Origin: Geobacter sp.
GTDB taxonomy: Bacteria > Desulfobacterota > Desulfuromonadia > Geobacterales > Pseudopelobacteraceae
Direction of reading: 5' to 3'
Length of the DNA stretch: 64,000 nucleotides
Assembly: GCA_003574895.1 (NCBI GenBank)
Contig: PJFB01000015.1
Coordinates: 46,385 to 110,384, forward strand
Positions 29,345-38,749 of this stretch are shown piece by piece. How positions within the stretch are numbered: the first letter of the stretch is position 1; each line of letters starts with the position of its first letter. The notes beneath the pieces were generated by a model. The model had not been told where the DNA came from, ran no database searches, and saw only the letters and a list, made by a program, of their open reading frames with translations. Position numbers and translations under genes: made by a program.

Positions 29345-30958
29345 ATGCGTTGTCTGAAGATTCACTGTGGTGATCCCGCAGAAACCTCAACCTCGTCATT
29401 TACCTGTTTCATCCTCCCTTTTGCCTACAAGCCTGAACTCATCACCCCGTTGCATCCACCAGAGAAATGCTACCTTCCGTTTGAAATCCCAAACCTCGAT
29501 TGGCGCGAGAAATATCTCACCGAAGAAACCGCCAACGTGCTGTTCAACCAGGCCAAATGGTTCGAGCTTGAGGAGGGTGGATATAATCATCTCAAGACTT
29601 TCAGGATCAAACAAGGCAAGGATGATGAGGGAAAAGATCGTACCTGCGAGGTACGGTGCCGCCCGCCACGCCTTGTTCTGTTTGAATGGCCGGATGAAAA
29701 CCGGATAACTGAAAAATCGGACAACGGGAAAACTGATTACGATCTTCTGCAAACCGGCATGCTGATAGTCGAGCTGTATTTCGGCGAATGCCGGGATGTC
29801 TTTTTTGAAGACCTGCTATGGCTGAACGAACTGTTCAGATACTGGCAGAAACCATATCAAGAGCACGATCATGGTCCGCCGGAGAAATACATGGATTTTT
29901 TCAAAGATGCTGGTTTTATCAAATTTGAAGACCACTATCTCACCCGATGGACGAAACTCCTTGAGCCGCTGGTGAAGCTGGGTGATAAGTACATTAGTCT
30001 GATACCGGATTTGAGTGATAATGACTGGCGGGTACACGCCGACTCAAGGGCCTATGTCTGGACAGCCGCCGTTTTGGAAAAGGGAGGGAACAGCCTGCGG
30101 GATTTCTTCAATATGCCCGGCGCGCCGGCCTGCCGTTTCGGGCACTGGATCAAGCTGCTGAACGTCGATCAACCAGAAGAATCGGAACTATCAACACACG
30201 GCAGCACCCAATTTGAAAGAACCTGGGCCGATAAACACACCTACAAACGATGGGAAGAATACGGCACTTTTTACGGCTACAACTATCATTGCGGCGCTAT
30301 GCTCGCTCCCCAAAAAAAGGCTAACGGTTTGCCATTATGCCGACATTTCAGGGAGATATATCTTGATCAGGCGCTGCTTCTCCTTTATCTACGCGTGACT
30401 CTCTTCCGTTTCAGCAAGGTGTTGCACGAAATATCGGTGGGTGCCCGTAAAGACAACGGCCATGACAAGACAGAGGAGTGGAGCGACAGATTTAAAAAAT
30501 TGCGTTGGGATTTCTCACTTTTTACCAACCTTTACCAGTATCCTCTTCTCTCCAACCACCAGCAGAGCCTTGAAATGTATTCCATCGCCCGTGCCGCAAT
30601 GGATGTGGATGACCTGTTTCGTGAAGTTCAGCAGGAGATTCACGGTTGCGAAGAGCACCTGGCGAACAGACAAATGGAGAAAATATCGCAGCTAACTGCT
30701 CGATTAACGGTTGTTGCCACAGGGGGCCTTGTATTCGCTCTTGCTCACGGGCTGCCATCGTTTATGGAGAGTGCCGACAAATTTGATTTTGATAAACCTT
30801 CCGGGCCAAGCGTTCTCTTCTATCTTGGGTCGGTTGTATTGTTTTTCGGAATTATTGCCGTGATCATTTACAACTCGAAAGAATTAACCAGATATTTTCA
30901 AAGGCTGGCGGACAAAGACCCATATGGCGGGTGTCCGGACAATGATCGGAACAAATAG
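29345..30958 (+). CDS. CorA-like two-TM membrane protein, probable type III CRISPR effector
   Basis: 537 residues. The first ~440 residues are soluble and unlike transport CorA; the last ~100 hold a long helix (ARAAMDVDDLFREVQQEI ... RQMEKISQLTARL) then TM1 (about 450-472) and TM2 (about 490-512) with a short charged tail, the arrangement of the CorA/Mg2+ transporter superfamily. The GMN selectivity motif after TM1 is absent, as expected for non-transport relatives. The stop is 8 bp before cas10. CorA-type proteins next to cas10 are known as effectors opened by SAM-AMP, causing dormancy or death; that role is inferred from fold and position. Strong GGAGGT ribosome site. Confidence 0.65.
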   Translation: MRCLKIHCGDPAETSTSSFTCFILPFAYKPELITPLHPPEKCYLPFEIPNLDWREKYLTEETANVLFNQAKWFELEEGGYNHLKTFRIKQGKDDEGKDRTCEVRCRPPRLVLFEWPDENRITEKSDNGKTDYDLLQTGMLIVELYFGECRDVFFEDLLWLNELFRYWQKPYQEHDHGPPEKYMDFFKDAGFIKFEDHYLTRWTKLLEPLVKLGDKYISLIPDLSDNDWRVHADSRAYVWTAAVLEKGGNSLRDFFNMPGAPACRFGHWIKLLNVDQPEESELSTHGSTQFERTWADKHTYKRWEEYGTFYGYNYHCGAMLAPQKKANGLPLCRHFREIYLDQALLLLYLRVTLFRFSKVLHEISVGARKDNGHDKTEEWSDRFKKLRWDFSLFTNLYQYPLLSNHQQSLEMYSIARAAMDVDDLFREVQQEIHGCEEHLANRQMEKISQLTARLTVVATGGLVFALAHGLPSFMESADKFDFDKPSGPSVLFYLGSVVLFFGIIAVIIYNSKELTRYFQRLADKDPYGGCPDNDRNK

Positions 30959-30966
30959 GAGGAGAG

Positions 30967-32403
30967 ATGTCAGAACAATGGTATTTACGCATGGAAGCGG
31001 TAAATCTCTGCAACTTTGTTTACGATACGCAGGACCTGAGCACCATCAGGGGAGGCGGACATATCCTGCTCTCGGCGGTGGAAGAGGTGGCGAAGGAATA
31101 CAAATCATTCCTGGAAAAGATTTCGTGCGGGGCGTCGGTTGGTCTCTTAGCAATCAAGGAAAATAAAGAAGCCGAAGACGTTGTTAAAGAAATAAGAGGA
31201 TTTCTGGCAACTGATGACGATTTTAAACACGCCACCTTTGTCGTGAATGCCGTAAAGGGAACGGGAGCGGATAATTATCGCCGCGACCTCGAACGGCTCA
31301 TGGCGGCAAACCGTTGTCAACAGATGCGTTCTCCTTCCTATGCCGTTCCATCCGACAATAGTTCCTCAACGGTGTGCGAAGTAGACCTGATTCGCCCCGC
31401 TGTATTGTCCGACAGTAAAGGCCTTATCAGCAGGTCTACTCATAAGCGGCGCGAGAAAGGCAAGGAGAACAAACGCAAGGAATTTTATCAAAAGATCAGC
31501 GGTTATGAGGTAAAAGGCTCATTTGTCAACGAACTGGACAAGTTGACCGGTGATTCGAACAACCCGTTAGATCATAAAATGGCGGTTATCTATATTGACG
31601 GCAACGGATTTGGAAAGATTCAGGCTGATAAATGTAAGAACCGGACTTCTCATGAGAATTTCGACGTTTACCTTTCAAAAAAGTACAGCGGTTTAATGCA
31701 TAAGATTTTGGAATATATCGATAAAGATCAGAATAAAACATGGCTCACCCAGGACAGCGCGTATCGCCTTGAAACCCTCCTGTGGGGTGGCGATGAGAGA
31801 ATGTGGGTCGTTCCGGCCTGGAAGGGGTGGGAGCTGTTGCAATTTTTCTTCGATCATACCCGCGACTGGATATTTGAAGACCGGCGCCTGACTCACGCGG
31901 CCGGTATCGTGTTCTGCCACCACAAAGCGCCGATTCACCGGATAACGGCGCTGGCCAGGGGGTTGGCCGATCAAGTAAAGACAGTCACCCGCTCCCGCAA
32001 CGCCTTTGCTTATCAAATCCTCGAAAGCTTCGATCATGTAGGGCGCGACCTAGCCGGGTTCCGGGCCGAGCGATGCCCAAGCGGAGAAACAACCGCATCT
32101 CTCGTTATCGGAGGGAATAACATGGGGAGAATTGCCGAAGAGATCAGAAAACTGCAATCCTCCGAATTCTCCACCTCGCGTCTGCACCGGATCGTCTCGT
32201 CGCTTCTGGCTACGGATGAACCGTCACGGGTCATGGCCGACGAACTGATCAAAGAGCTGAAAACGGAATGGAGCGGCTCTTACTCCAAAGCCGAAAACAC
32301 ACTTGACACCCTTGAACCGCTACTTGGCGGTAAACGAACCATGTGGGCGCATCTGGCGGAACTGTGGAATTATATTGCTTCAGAGGAGGCTGCCACATGT
32401 TGA
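30967..32403 (+). CDS. cas10: Cas10 (type III large subunit), short form without HD domain
   Basis: 478 residues, about half the usual length. No N-terminal HD nuclease. An N-terminal palm-like region has DLSTIRGGGHILL (about 23-35); the second palm has IYIDGNGFGKIQ (208-219) and LLWGGDERMW (271-280), the nucleotide-cyclase motif with GGDE in place of GGDD; a helical C-terminal part may stand in for a small subunit. Cas10 makes the second messenger when the complex binds target RNA. GGDE keeps the first metal-binding Asp, so activity is plausible. First RNA-guided complex gene; AGGAGGAG ribosome site; its 3' end overlaps the next start by 7 bp. Confidence 0.8.
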   Translation: MSEQWYLRMEAVNLCNFVYDTQDLSTIRGGGHILLSAVEEVAKEYKSFLEKISCGASVGLLAIKENKEAEDVVKEIRGFLATDDDFKHATFVVNAVKGTGADNYRRDLERLMAANRCQQMRSPSYAVPSDNSSSTVCEVDLIRPAVLSDSKGLISRSTHKRREKGKENKRKEFYQKISGYEVKGSFVNELDKLTGDSNNPLDHKMAVIYIDGNGFGKIQADKCKNRTSHENFDVYLSKKYSGLMHKILEYIDKDQNKTWLTQDSAYRLETLLWGGDERMWVVPAWKGWELLQFFFDHTRDWIFEDRRLTHAAGIVFCHHKAPIHRITALARGLADQVKTVTRSRNAFAYQILESFDHVGRDLAGFRAERCPSGETTASLVIGGNNMGRIAEEIRKLQSSEFSTSRLHRIVSSLLATDEPSRVMADELIKELKTEWSGSYSKAENTLDTLEPLLGGKRTMWAHLAELWNYIASEEAATC

Positions 32404-34217
32404 ATGCAACCCTTACGATTACCCTGGTTCTCGAAGGGCCGATCATCTCAAAATCGACAAGCATCGGAGGATTCGGGGTTGACGCGGTCATGTCGCGCAC
32501 CAATGGAGCGTTCTGTATCCCCGGCTCGCTGGTTAAGGGAAAGCTTCGGCAGGCATGGGATGAATTAAAGTCGATGGAGACGCATCCGTTTGAGGCGGAC
32601 ATTAAAAAATGGCTCGGCGACGGATCGTCGGAAACCAAGTCATCCGCTGACAGCAATCTCCCTAAACGCGGGCTGCTCAACTTCAGTGATTTTCTCCACG
32701 ACCGCCCCGAGGGGAGCGCGACAATCTGCCGCATAAGCATCGACCCCGAGCTGGGCGCCGTGAAAAACAGGCATCTACAGGTGATCGAAGCCCCCTTTGC
32801 GGCGGGTGAAACGGTCTGTTTTATCGGAACTGTCCGCTTCAGCGCCAAGGACGCAAGAACCGCGGATAATATATGCTGGTACGTGGAGACCGGCTTGCGC
32901 TGGATCACGAGCATAGGGGGCGCAAGAACCGTCGGATTCGGACGCCTGGTCAATGTCTGCGCCGAACGGAAATACAAGGAGCTTGAAATCCAGCCGCAAA
33001 CAGCTTCCGTCAGCGACTCGCCGGCTTTTGTCATCATTCCCCAGGGGCCGTTCTGCGTGGCTCGTAGGCGCATCAGCAAAAACCTTTTCGAGTCCGAAAC
33101 CGTCATACCGGGCGGAGTCATCAAGGGGGCGATCGCAAGCATGTGGGGAAGCCTGCTCGGCAAAGGGCCAAATGAAATTATCTCTGAAGGTTTCGATCCG
33201 GCCCGCCCGAAACTTTCCCACTGTTTTTCCTCTCTCCGCTTTCAACACGCCTTTCCCGTGCGGACCGGGCAAACATCACGCCCGGTCGTTCCCCCGCTGT
33301 CGCTGGTCAAGGCCGGGAAACCGGACAGGTTCTATGATGTGACGGACTTTGACTGCCCGGTTCTGATCGATGGAAAAGCGCCGTCGTTCGATATCGACTG
33401 GAAGGACCGGGGCAATATAGACAGCGAGTTCGGCTGGCCGGATTTGAAGCGGGAACTGCGGGTGCATAACAGCATTGCCAAGGAGTACCGCAAGGTGGAA
33501 AAGGAAAAGCTTTTTGCCTACGAAACGATCCTTCCTGGTGACAATCAATGGTGTTTCTCCGTTGACCTGGGAAAGATCGATGAAAAAGACCGTCCGGCTG
33601 TCACGCGCCAGTTGTTCGGCCTGTTGAGCGGCGGGCTCAACGGCTGGGGAAAAACCAAGGTAAACGCGCTTGTCATTCAAGAAACCGCGCCGAGGCCGTT
33701 ACACATTCCCTCACAGGATAACGCCGGTCTATACATTGTCACCCTACAGACACCGGCCTTGCTCTGCGACTCGGACGAATTGAACGAATCATCCGGAGAG
33801 GATGAACTTTGCAAAACATATCAGGCGGTCTGGCAGGAGTTGTCGGAAAACACTCTCGAATTGCTCGAAAAGCGCTATTTTGCCAGGCAGTCGTTAGCCG
33901 GCGGCGGTTATCTGCACAACCGGTTCGGAAAAGGGGGCGCTTACCGGCCGTTTTTTCTTACGGAAGCCGGAAGCGTATTTGTTCTTCGCGCCTCCGACCT
34001 GGAAAAAGGAGCGGAGAAAATCGCGCAGTGGCTCCGGCATGGTCTGCCGCTTCCCGGCTGGGTGTTGAAGCGACATGGAAGCGGTGTAGAAGAGAGCAAG
34101 CTCTGGTCGGTCTGCCCTTATCTGCCTGAAAACGGTTACGGCGAGATTGCGGTAAACCTGGAAACACACTGGAAACGGAAACCGGAAAAAGCAGAGGAGG
34201 TGCGGGATGTCATTTAA
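32397..34217 (+). CDS. triple RAMP-domain fusion (Cas7-like, Cas7-like, Csx10/Cas5-like)
   Basis: 606 residues. Domain A (about 1-200): IPGSLVKGKLR and the Gly-rich loop GGARTVGFGRL; Asp29 in GGFGVDAV lies where Csm3 has its target-RNA-cutting Asp. Domain B (about 205-430): IPGGVIKGAIAS and LLSGGLNGWGKTKV. Domain C (about 440-600): ARQSLAGGGYLHNRFG, AGSVFVLRAS and ENGYGEIAVN, closest to Cas5/Csx10-type RAMPs. It probably supplies backbone subunits and the crRNA 5'-handle binder in one chain. Start at the ATG inside the cas10 stop region, after GAGGAGGC. Confidence 0.7.
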   Translation: MLNATLTITLVLEGPIISKSTSIGGFGVDAVMSRTNGAFCIPGSLVKGKLRQAWDELKSMETHPFEADIKKWLGDGSSETKSSADSNLPKRGLLNFSDFLHDRPEGSATICRISIDPELGAVKNRHLQVIEAPFAAGETVCFIGTVRFSAKDARTADNICWYVETGLRWITSIGGARTVGFGRLVNVCAERKYKELEIQPQTASVSDSPAFVIIPQGPFCVARRRISKNLFESETVIPGGVIKGAIASMWGSLLGKGPNEIISEGFDPARPKLSHCFSSLRFQHAFPVRTGQTSRPVVPPLSLVKAGKPDRFYDVTDFDCPVLIDGKAPSFDIDWKDRGNIDSEFGWPDLKRELRVHNSIAKEYRKVEKEKLFAYETILPGDNQWCFSVDLGKIDEKDRPAVTRQLFGLLSGGLNGWGKTKVNALVIQETAPRPLHIPSQDNAGLYIVTLQTPALLCDSDELNESSGEDELCKTYQAVWQELSENTLELLEKRYFARQSLAGGGYLHNRFGKGGAYRPFFLTEAGSVFVLRASDLEKGAEKIAQWLRHGLPLPGWVLKRHGSGVEESKLWSVCPYLPENGYGEIAVNLETHWKRKPEKAEEVRDVI

Positions 34218-35754
34218 TAATCGCTGGATGATCCGGGGCATCCTCACAAACAGAACCAATATGCATATCGGCGTCGGCGATGTCGTAACCCGCCCCGCCC
34301 TTCTCGGTGACGAACAAAAGCCGGTACTCATTCAAGCCGTTGCAACCGATGTATCCGGGCGGGCCTATATCCCCGGCTCGGCCATAAAGGGGAATCTGCG
34401 CTCCTGGCTGGAACGAAACGCCATCCCATCGGACATCATGGAAAAACTTTTCGGCAGCCGGGATCAGAAAAAGGATGACGCCCAAGGAGGCGCAGTCGAA
34501 TTTTGGGATGCCCGCGCCGTGAAATTTGACGATATTGCCCTGCTTCCGCCTCATTGGGACGCCGAGCGGCTCACCGGTGTTGTCGCGTCGGTAGCGATCA
34601 ACCGGCAAACCGGCGCGGCGGCGGATAACAAGCTTTTTCATCAGGAGTACGTTCCCCCTGGAATCGGGTTTGAGACGACCATCACCGGCCAGAACCTTGA
34701 TGACGGCGATATCGCCCTGCTTCTTCACGCCCTGGAAAACGGAAGCGCCGGAGACGAGCCGATTCTGCTGGGCTCGGCGTCGGCCAACTTTTGGGGAAGT
34801 TATTCCTGGCAATTGTCCGAAATCAGTTTCATTGACAAAAAAGGGGTGGAGCGCTGGCTGAACAGCGGCACCGGAACGACCGGATACAACGCCCTTGAAG
34901 CGCTTCCCAAGGAACGGGTGGATGAGCTGGCGGGATTGGCCCGAGGTTACGCGACGACCGTTGCCGGGAAATGCCGGCTTGTACTCGGAGTCACGCTTTA
35001 TTTTGAATCTCTGTTTCTGGTGAACGACCGGCTCAGGGTGGACAATAACGAAACGGCGGACCACATTCCGCGCCGCGATGAACAAAACCGTTTGATACTC
35101 CCGGCAACCGCTTTCAGGGGGGCGCTCCGTTCCCAGGCGGAACGAATTATCAGGACATCAGGCGTCAAGGCGTGCGGCCCGGAAAAACCGTGCGACCCGA
35201 TTACGGATCGTAAACAGCTTGAGAAGCGCTGTCCGGTTTGCCGCTTATTCGGATGCGGCGGATGGAGATCGCCTCTCAGGATCAATGACTTTGTCGCGAC
35301 AACGGAACCGGAACCTATCAAACAGGAATTTGTAGCCATAGACCGCTTCACCGGCGGCGCGGCGGACAAGAAGAAATTTAACGCGCAGGCTGTGCCGAAC
35401 CCGGTGATGGAAGGGACGGTCACCCTTGATTTGGCTAAATGCGCCCCTGCCGATCTCGGATTGCTGACGCTTTTACTGCGTGACCTGATCGAAGGGGATA
35501 TCACCTTCGGCTTTGGTAGCGCCAAGGGTTACGGCGCCTGCCGAGCGCGAATCAGCGCCTGCATCCCGGATGTTTCGCTTAATACGCTGGAGAAGTCCGG
35601 CCTGCTCGCGATTATCAAAGACGCCGGTTATGAGCTTTCCGAGGCGACCGGATGGCAGCCGGAACCGATTGAGGATGAAAGAACGCGCAGTCTGCTTACG
35701 GCCCTGGTTGAGGCTTTTAACGATACATTGACCGGAGAGGTGACCAATGTCTGA
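34207..35754 (+). CDS. double Cas7/Csm3-like RAMP fusion
   Basis: 515 residues with two tandem Cas7 domains. Domain 1: IGVGDVVTR (candidate catalytic Asp25), IPGSAIKGNLRSWLE, LFGSRD. Domain 2 (from about 255): ADHIPRRDEQNRL, PATAFRGALRSQAERI, a zinc-type CPVCRLFGCG and the C-terminal Gly-rich loop FGFGSAKGYGAC. Cas7/Csm3 subunits coat the crRNA and cut target RNA at 6-nt steps. Two fused copies mean fewer polypeptides per complex. It overlaps the previous gene by 11 bp and the next by 8 bp. Confidence 0.8.
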   Translation: MSFNNRWMIRGILTNRTNMHIGVGDVVTRPALLGDEQKPVLIQAVATDVSGRAYIPGSAIKGNLRSWLERNAIPSDIMEKLFGSRDQKKDDAQGGAVEFWDARAVKFDDIALLPPHWDAERLTGVVASVAINRQTGAAADNKLFHQEYVPPGIGFETTITGQNLDDGDIALLLHALENGSAGDEPILLGSASANFWGSYSWQLSEISFIDKKGVERWLNSGTGTTGYNALEALPKERVDELAGLARGYATTVAGKCRLVLGVTLYFESLFLVNDRLRVDNNETADHIPRRDEQNRLILPATAFRGALRSQAERIIRTSGVKACGPEKPCDPITDRKQLEKRCPVCRLFGCGGWRSPLRINDFVATTEPEPIKQEFVAIDRFTGGAADKKKFNAQAVPNPVMEGTVTLDLAKCAPADLGLLTLLLRDLIEGDITFGFGSAKGYGACRARISACIPDVSLNTLEKSGLLAIIKDAGYELSEATGWQPEPIEDERTRSLLTALVEAFNDTLTGEVTNV

Positions 35755-38749
35755 AGAATTCCATAACCCATATCATTTTGTGCCGGTAAAGGCTCGCAAG
35801 GGTTTTTCGCATAATAAAAATACCCCTGATTTGAGCGTTACAAACGCCAATTCCGGGGAATGGGAACATCACAGCCATGCGACTTATTCCAAGGCCGGAA
35901 CCTACAGCGGACGCCTGATTTGCCGACTTGACACCGTCAGTCCGATCGTCATAGGCGCTGAACAGGTTGAAGGCACGGAACCAAAAGAGATAAAGCCGTT
36001 TGAGCTGGATAAAGAACCCGCCATTCCCGCTTCCACCCTGCGGGGGCTTTTATCCGGCATTGCCGAAGCGGCAAGCAATTCTGCGCTGCGGGTTCTGGAT
36101 TGTGAGCGTCCGTTATCCTATCGCCGGGCAATGAGTGAAGGAAACTCGGCCATGGGAGTGATCATGATCGACCAGGATAAGGAAACCGGTAAAAAACAAT
36201 ACCGACTCCTTCCGCTGGCTCTGCCTACAATGGACAAGAACAGTACCGGTAATTATAAGTTGCCGACGAAACATCTTTCAGAACCATGCAATTACCTTCC
36301 ATTTTTCAGGGAATTCACCAAGCCGCCACTCAAGGTGCTTGTCGATGATAAAAGCCCTGAATCCTTCACATGGGAGAAACAGAACTTTTACTACATGAAG
36401 CTAACCGACACGCTGTCTTATAATTCGTCGACAGGCGAGGTAGCCGGAAATAGTTACCTCAGATTTTCGAGCAAAGATCCGAATAAGAATAAATTGATCG
36501 GCCAGACGCCTTTGTTCGACAAAGTTCTCACAAAAAAAGAATATGACGCGCTTGGCGATAAAACAGGTTATGTGCGTGGTGTTGTTAGGATTCTGAAGGG
36601 AGATCGAAATGAAATGCCAAAAGACAAGCGGCATGAGGTTTTCCTGCCGTATCCGGATAAGATGTCTCTGTTTTGCATCCCTGATAGTGTAATCGAAAAG
36701 TTTGAGAGACTCGCCGACGAAAGAACCAAGGAAAATCCCCAATTACCCTACGAACCCATCGGAACAAAGAGAAATCTCTCCAATGATCCCAACGACAACA
36801 GCCTGCGCCTGAAACATGGCGACATCGTATATTTCGCGCCCAATGCGGATGGCAGCGAAGTTGCGGAAGTGTCGTTCTCCTCCATCTGGCGCGGCCATGC
36901 CGATACTGTCGGTGATTATTTTGATTCGGAGTCGCTTCCTTTTAACGAAAATCGCGAACATATCTCACCGGCCGAGCTTATGTTCGGATTTGTCCAGGAA
37001 AATCGCGAAGATGTTAAAAAGAAATCATCCCTGGCTTTCAAAGGAAAAGTGCGGGTGTCGTTCGGCCGCCTGACTGGTTGGCCGGAGGGAGACGAGGGGC
37101 ATTATCACGATCCGGTGACACTGAAGATTCTCGCATCTCCCAAGCCACCCTCACCGGCGCTGTATTTCAAGAAAAAAGACAAGAAAAAAGACGAAATCGG
37201 CTACATTCCCAAAGCCGAACTCACCAAAAAGTTGCACGAACCTCAAGGAAGGAAATATTACCTGCATCGTTACGATAAAGAAGGTTTGCCCTGGAAATCA
37301 CTTGTCACCGATCCGAAACTCAACAATCAGAAAAACAGGGTAACGCCTTTGAAAGAAAGGCGGCAATTCTTCTTTCATATCGATTTCGATAATCTCACGG
37401 AATGGGAGTTGGGGTTGCTCTGTTTTGCGGCGCAGCCGTTTCCGACGTTTCATCACAAGATCGGCATGGGCAAACCGATCGGTCTCGGCACGGTCAAGAT
37501 CGAGCCGGTGGGACTTTTTTGCATCGACCGGCAACAGCGCTATACGAGCAATGGACTTTTTGCCGGGCGTTATCATCAGGCGTGGCTGCCGGATAAAGAG
37601 ACGGCTCCTCTGCCGGCGCATCTTTACCTTCGGGAAAGCCAATGTCTTTCGCAATCGGATGAGGAGTTTTCCTTCGACAAATTCAGAAAATATTTTGCCG
37701 ACGGCATGGATAAGGATATAGAGACAGCGCTACAACTCCTGGGTGATCCCGTCAAGGTTGCGCATCCGGTTCATACGCCGCAGATTGCAGGTATTGTTGC
37801 CGAGTATTTCGAGCAGGAAACTTTCAAATGGTTTGTGGCAAACGATTCCGGTACTGGTAGTTCGGACAACAACACAAAGCTTGACAGACAAAAGGATTGG
37901 CTTAAACCACTTGACAGGAACTCAGATGTATTGCCTCTACTTAATCGTCACTATTCGGTAAAAGCAGAAAATCTGGTTTTCTTTCTGGGCGGCAATGATC
38001 TGGAGATGGAGACTATCAGAGCGCTTTTGGAAGAACATGCATCAGGCCGTGTTCATGACAATGGTTTGTCATGGAGCGCAAAAGCTTCCGTCTACAAAGA
38101 TCGGATAACCCAATGTATTACAAGCGCAAAAGCTCCCGTGCTCATTGAACTGAAATACGATCTCGATCTCAATTTCAAGGATAAGAAAAAACTTATCATA
38201 GTTGACCATCACGACCACCGCGCCGACAAGGATGCTCCGACATCACTGCACCAGGTTTTTAGGTTGCTTGGCTTGCCTTCCACGGCCTGGACACGCTGGT
38301 TCGATCTGGTTGCGGCCAACGACCGTGGCTATGTCAAGGAGATGCTGAGAATCGGCGCAAGTCTCGACGAGATGATGAAAATACGCAGGAAAGATCGTGT
38401 AGCTCAGGGGATTACACCGGAACAGGAAGCACAGGGCGTTGAGGCGGTAAAAAACGCGCAGCTTATTGCCGGCGGCGGTTTGACCGTGGTTAAGCTGCCG
38501 CACGCCAAAACAACGGTGGTTTCCGATCTGATGGAACCGGCGCTGGGCGGGCCGGGTTATGAAAATCTGCTTGTTATTTCTCCCGGAGAGGTTAATTTCT
38601 ATGGAGCAGGGAGCGCCGTGGAGGCCTTGAACCGGAAGTACCCGGCCGGATGGTACGGCGGCGCGCTTCCCGAGTATGGTTTTTGGGGACACGGCAAGCC
38701 GGTTTCGGATGTTGTGGGTTTTCTTGAGAGGTTGCTGGAGAAGAAATGA
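35747..38749 (+). CDS. RAMP protein (TIGR03986-like) fused to a divergent DHH phosphoesterase-like domain
   Basis: 1000 residues. Residues about 55-620 are RAMP-like: IPASTLRGLLSGIAEAAS, SSIWRGHADT, SPAELMFGFVQE, and the Gly-rich HKIGMGKPIGLGTVKIEP; the pattern fits the long TIGR03986-type RAMPs. After a linker the last ~270 residues change character: FFLGGNDLEMETI (746-758), IIVDHHDH with DHH at 820-822, FDLVAANDRGY with Asp859, and a C-terminal GAGSAVEAL ... WYGGALPEYGFWGH that may be a DHHA1-like part. DHH enzymes hydrolyse short RNAs and nucleotide messengers, including SAM-AMP. The canonical motif I (HxNPDxD type) is altered, so activity is not assured. Last effector gene, directly before the leader. 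Confidence 0.7.
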   Translation: MSEEFHNPYHFVPVKARKGFSHNKNTPDLSVTNANSGEWEHHSHATYSKAGTYSGRLICRLDTVSPIVIGAEQVEGTEPKEIKPFELDKEPAIPASTLRGLLSGIAEAASNSALRVLDCERPLSYRRAMSEGNSAMGVIMIDQDKETGKKQYRLLPLALPTMDKNSTGNYKLPTKHLSEPCNYLPFFREFTKPPLKVLVDDKSPESFTWEKQNFYYMKLTDTLSYNSSTGEVAGNSYLRFSSKDPNKNKLIGQTPLFDKVLTKKEYDALGDKTGYVRGVVRILKGDRNEMPKDKRHEVFLPYPDKMSLFCIPDSVIEKFERLADERTKENPQLPYEPIGTKRNLSNDPNDNSLRLKHGDIVYFAPNADGSEVAEVSFSSIWRGHADTVGDYFDSESLPFNENREHISPAELMFGFVQENREDVKKKSSLAFKGKVRVSFGRLTGWPEGDEGHYHDPVTLKILASPKPPSPALYFKKKDKKKDEIGYIPKAELTKKLHEPQGRKYYLHRYDKEGLPWKSLVTDPKLNNQKNRVTPLKERRQFFFHIDFDNLTEWELGLLCFAAQPFPTFHHKIGMGKPIGLGTVKIEPVGLFCIDRQQRYTSNGLFAGRYHQAWLPDKETAPLPAHLYLRESQCLSQSDEEFSFDKFRKYFADGMDKDIETALQLLGDPVKVAHPVHTPQIAGIVAEYFEQETFKWFVANDSGTGSSDNNTKLDRQKDWLKPLDRNSDVLPLLNRHYSVKAENLVFFLGGNDLEMETIRALLEEHASGRVHDNGLSWSAKASVYKDRITQCITSAKAPVLIELKYDLDLNFKDKKKLIIVDHHDHRADKDAPTSLHQVFRLLGLPSTAWTRWFDLVAANDRGYVKEMLRIGASLDEMMKIRRKDRVAQGITPEQEAQGVEAVKNAQLIAGGGLTVVKLPHAKTTVVSDLMEPALGGPGYENLLVISPGEVNFYGAGSAVEALNRKYPAGWYGGALPEYGFWGHGKPVSDVVGFLERLLEKK

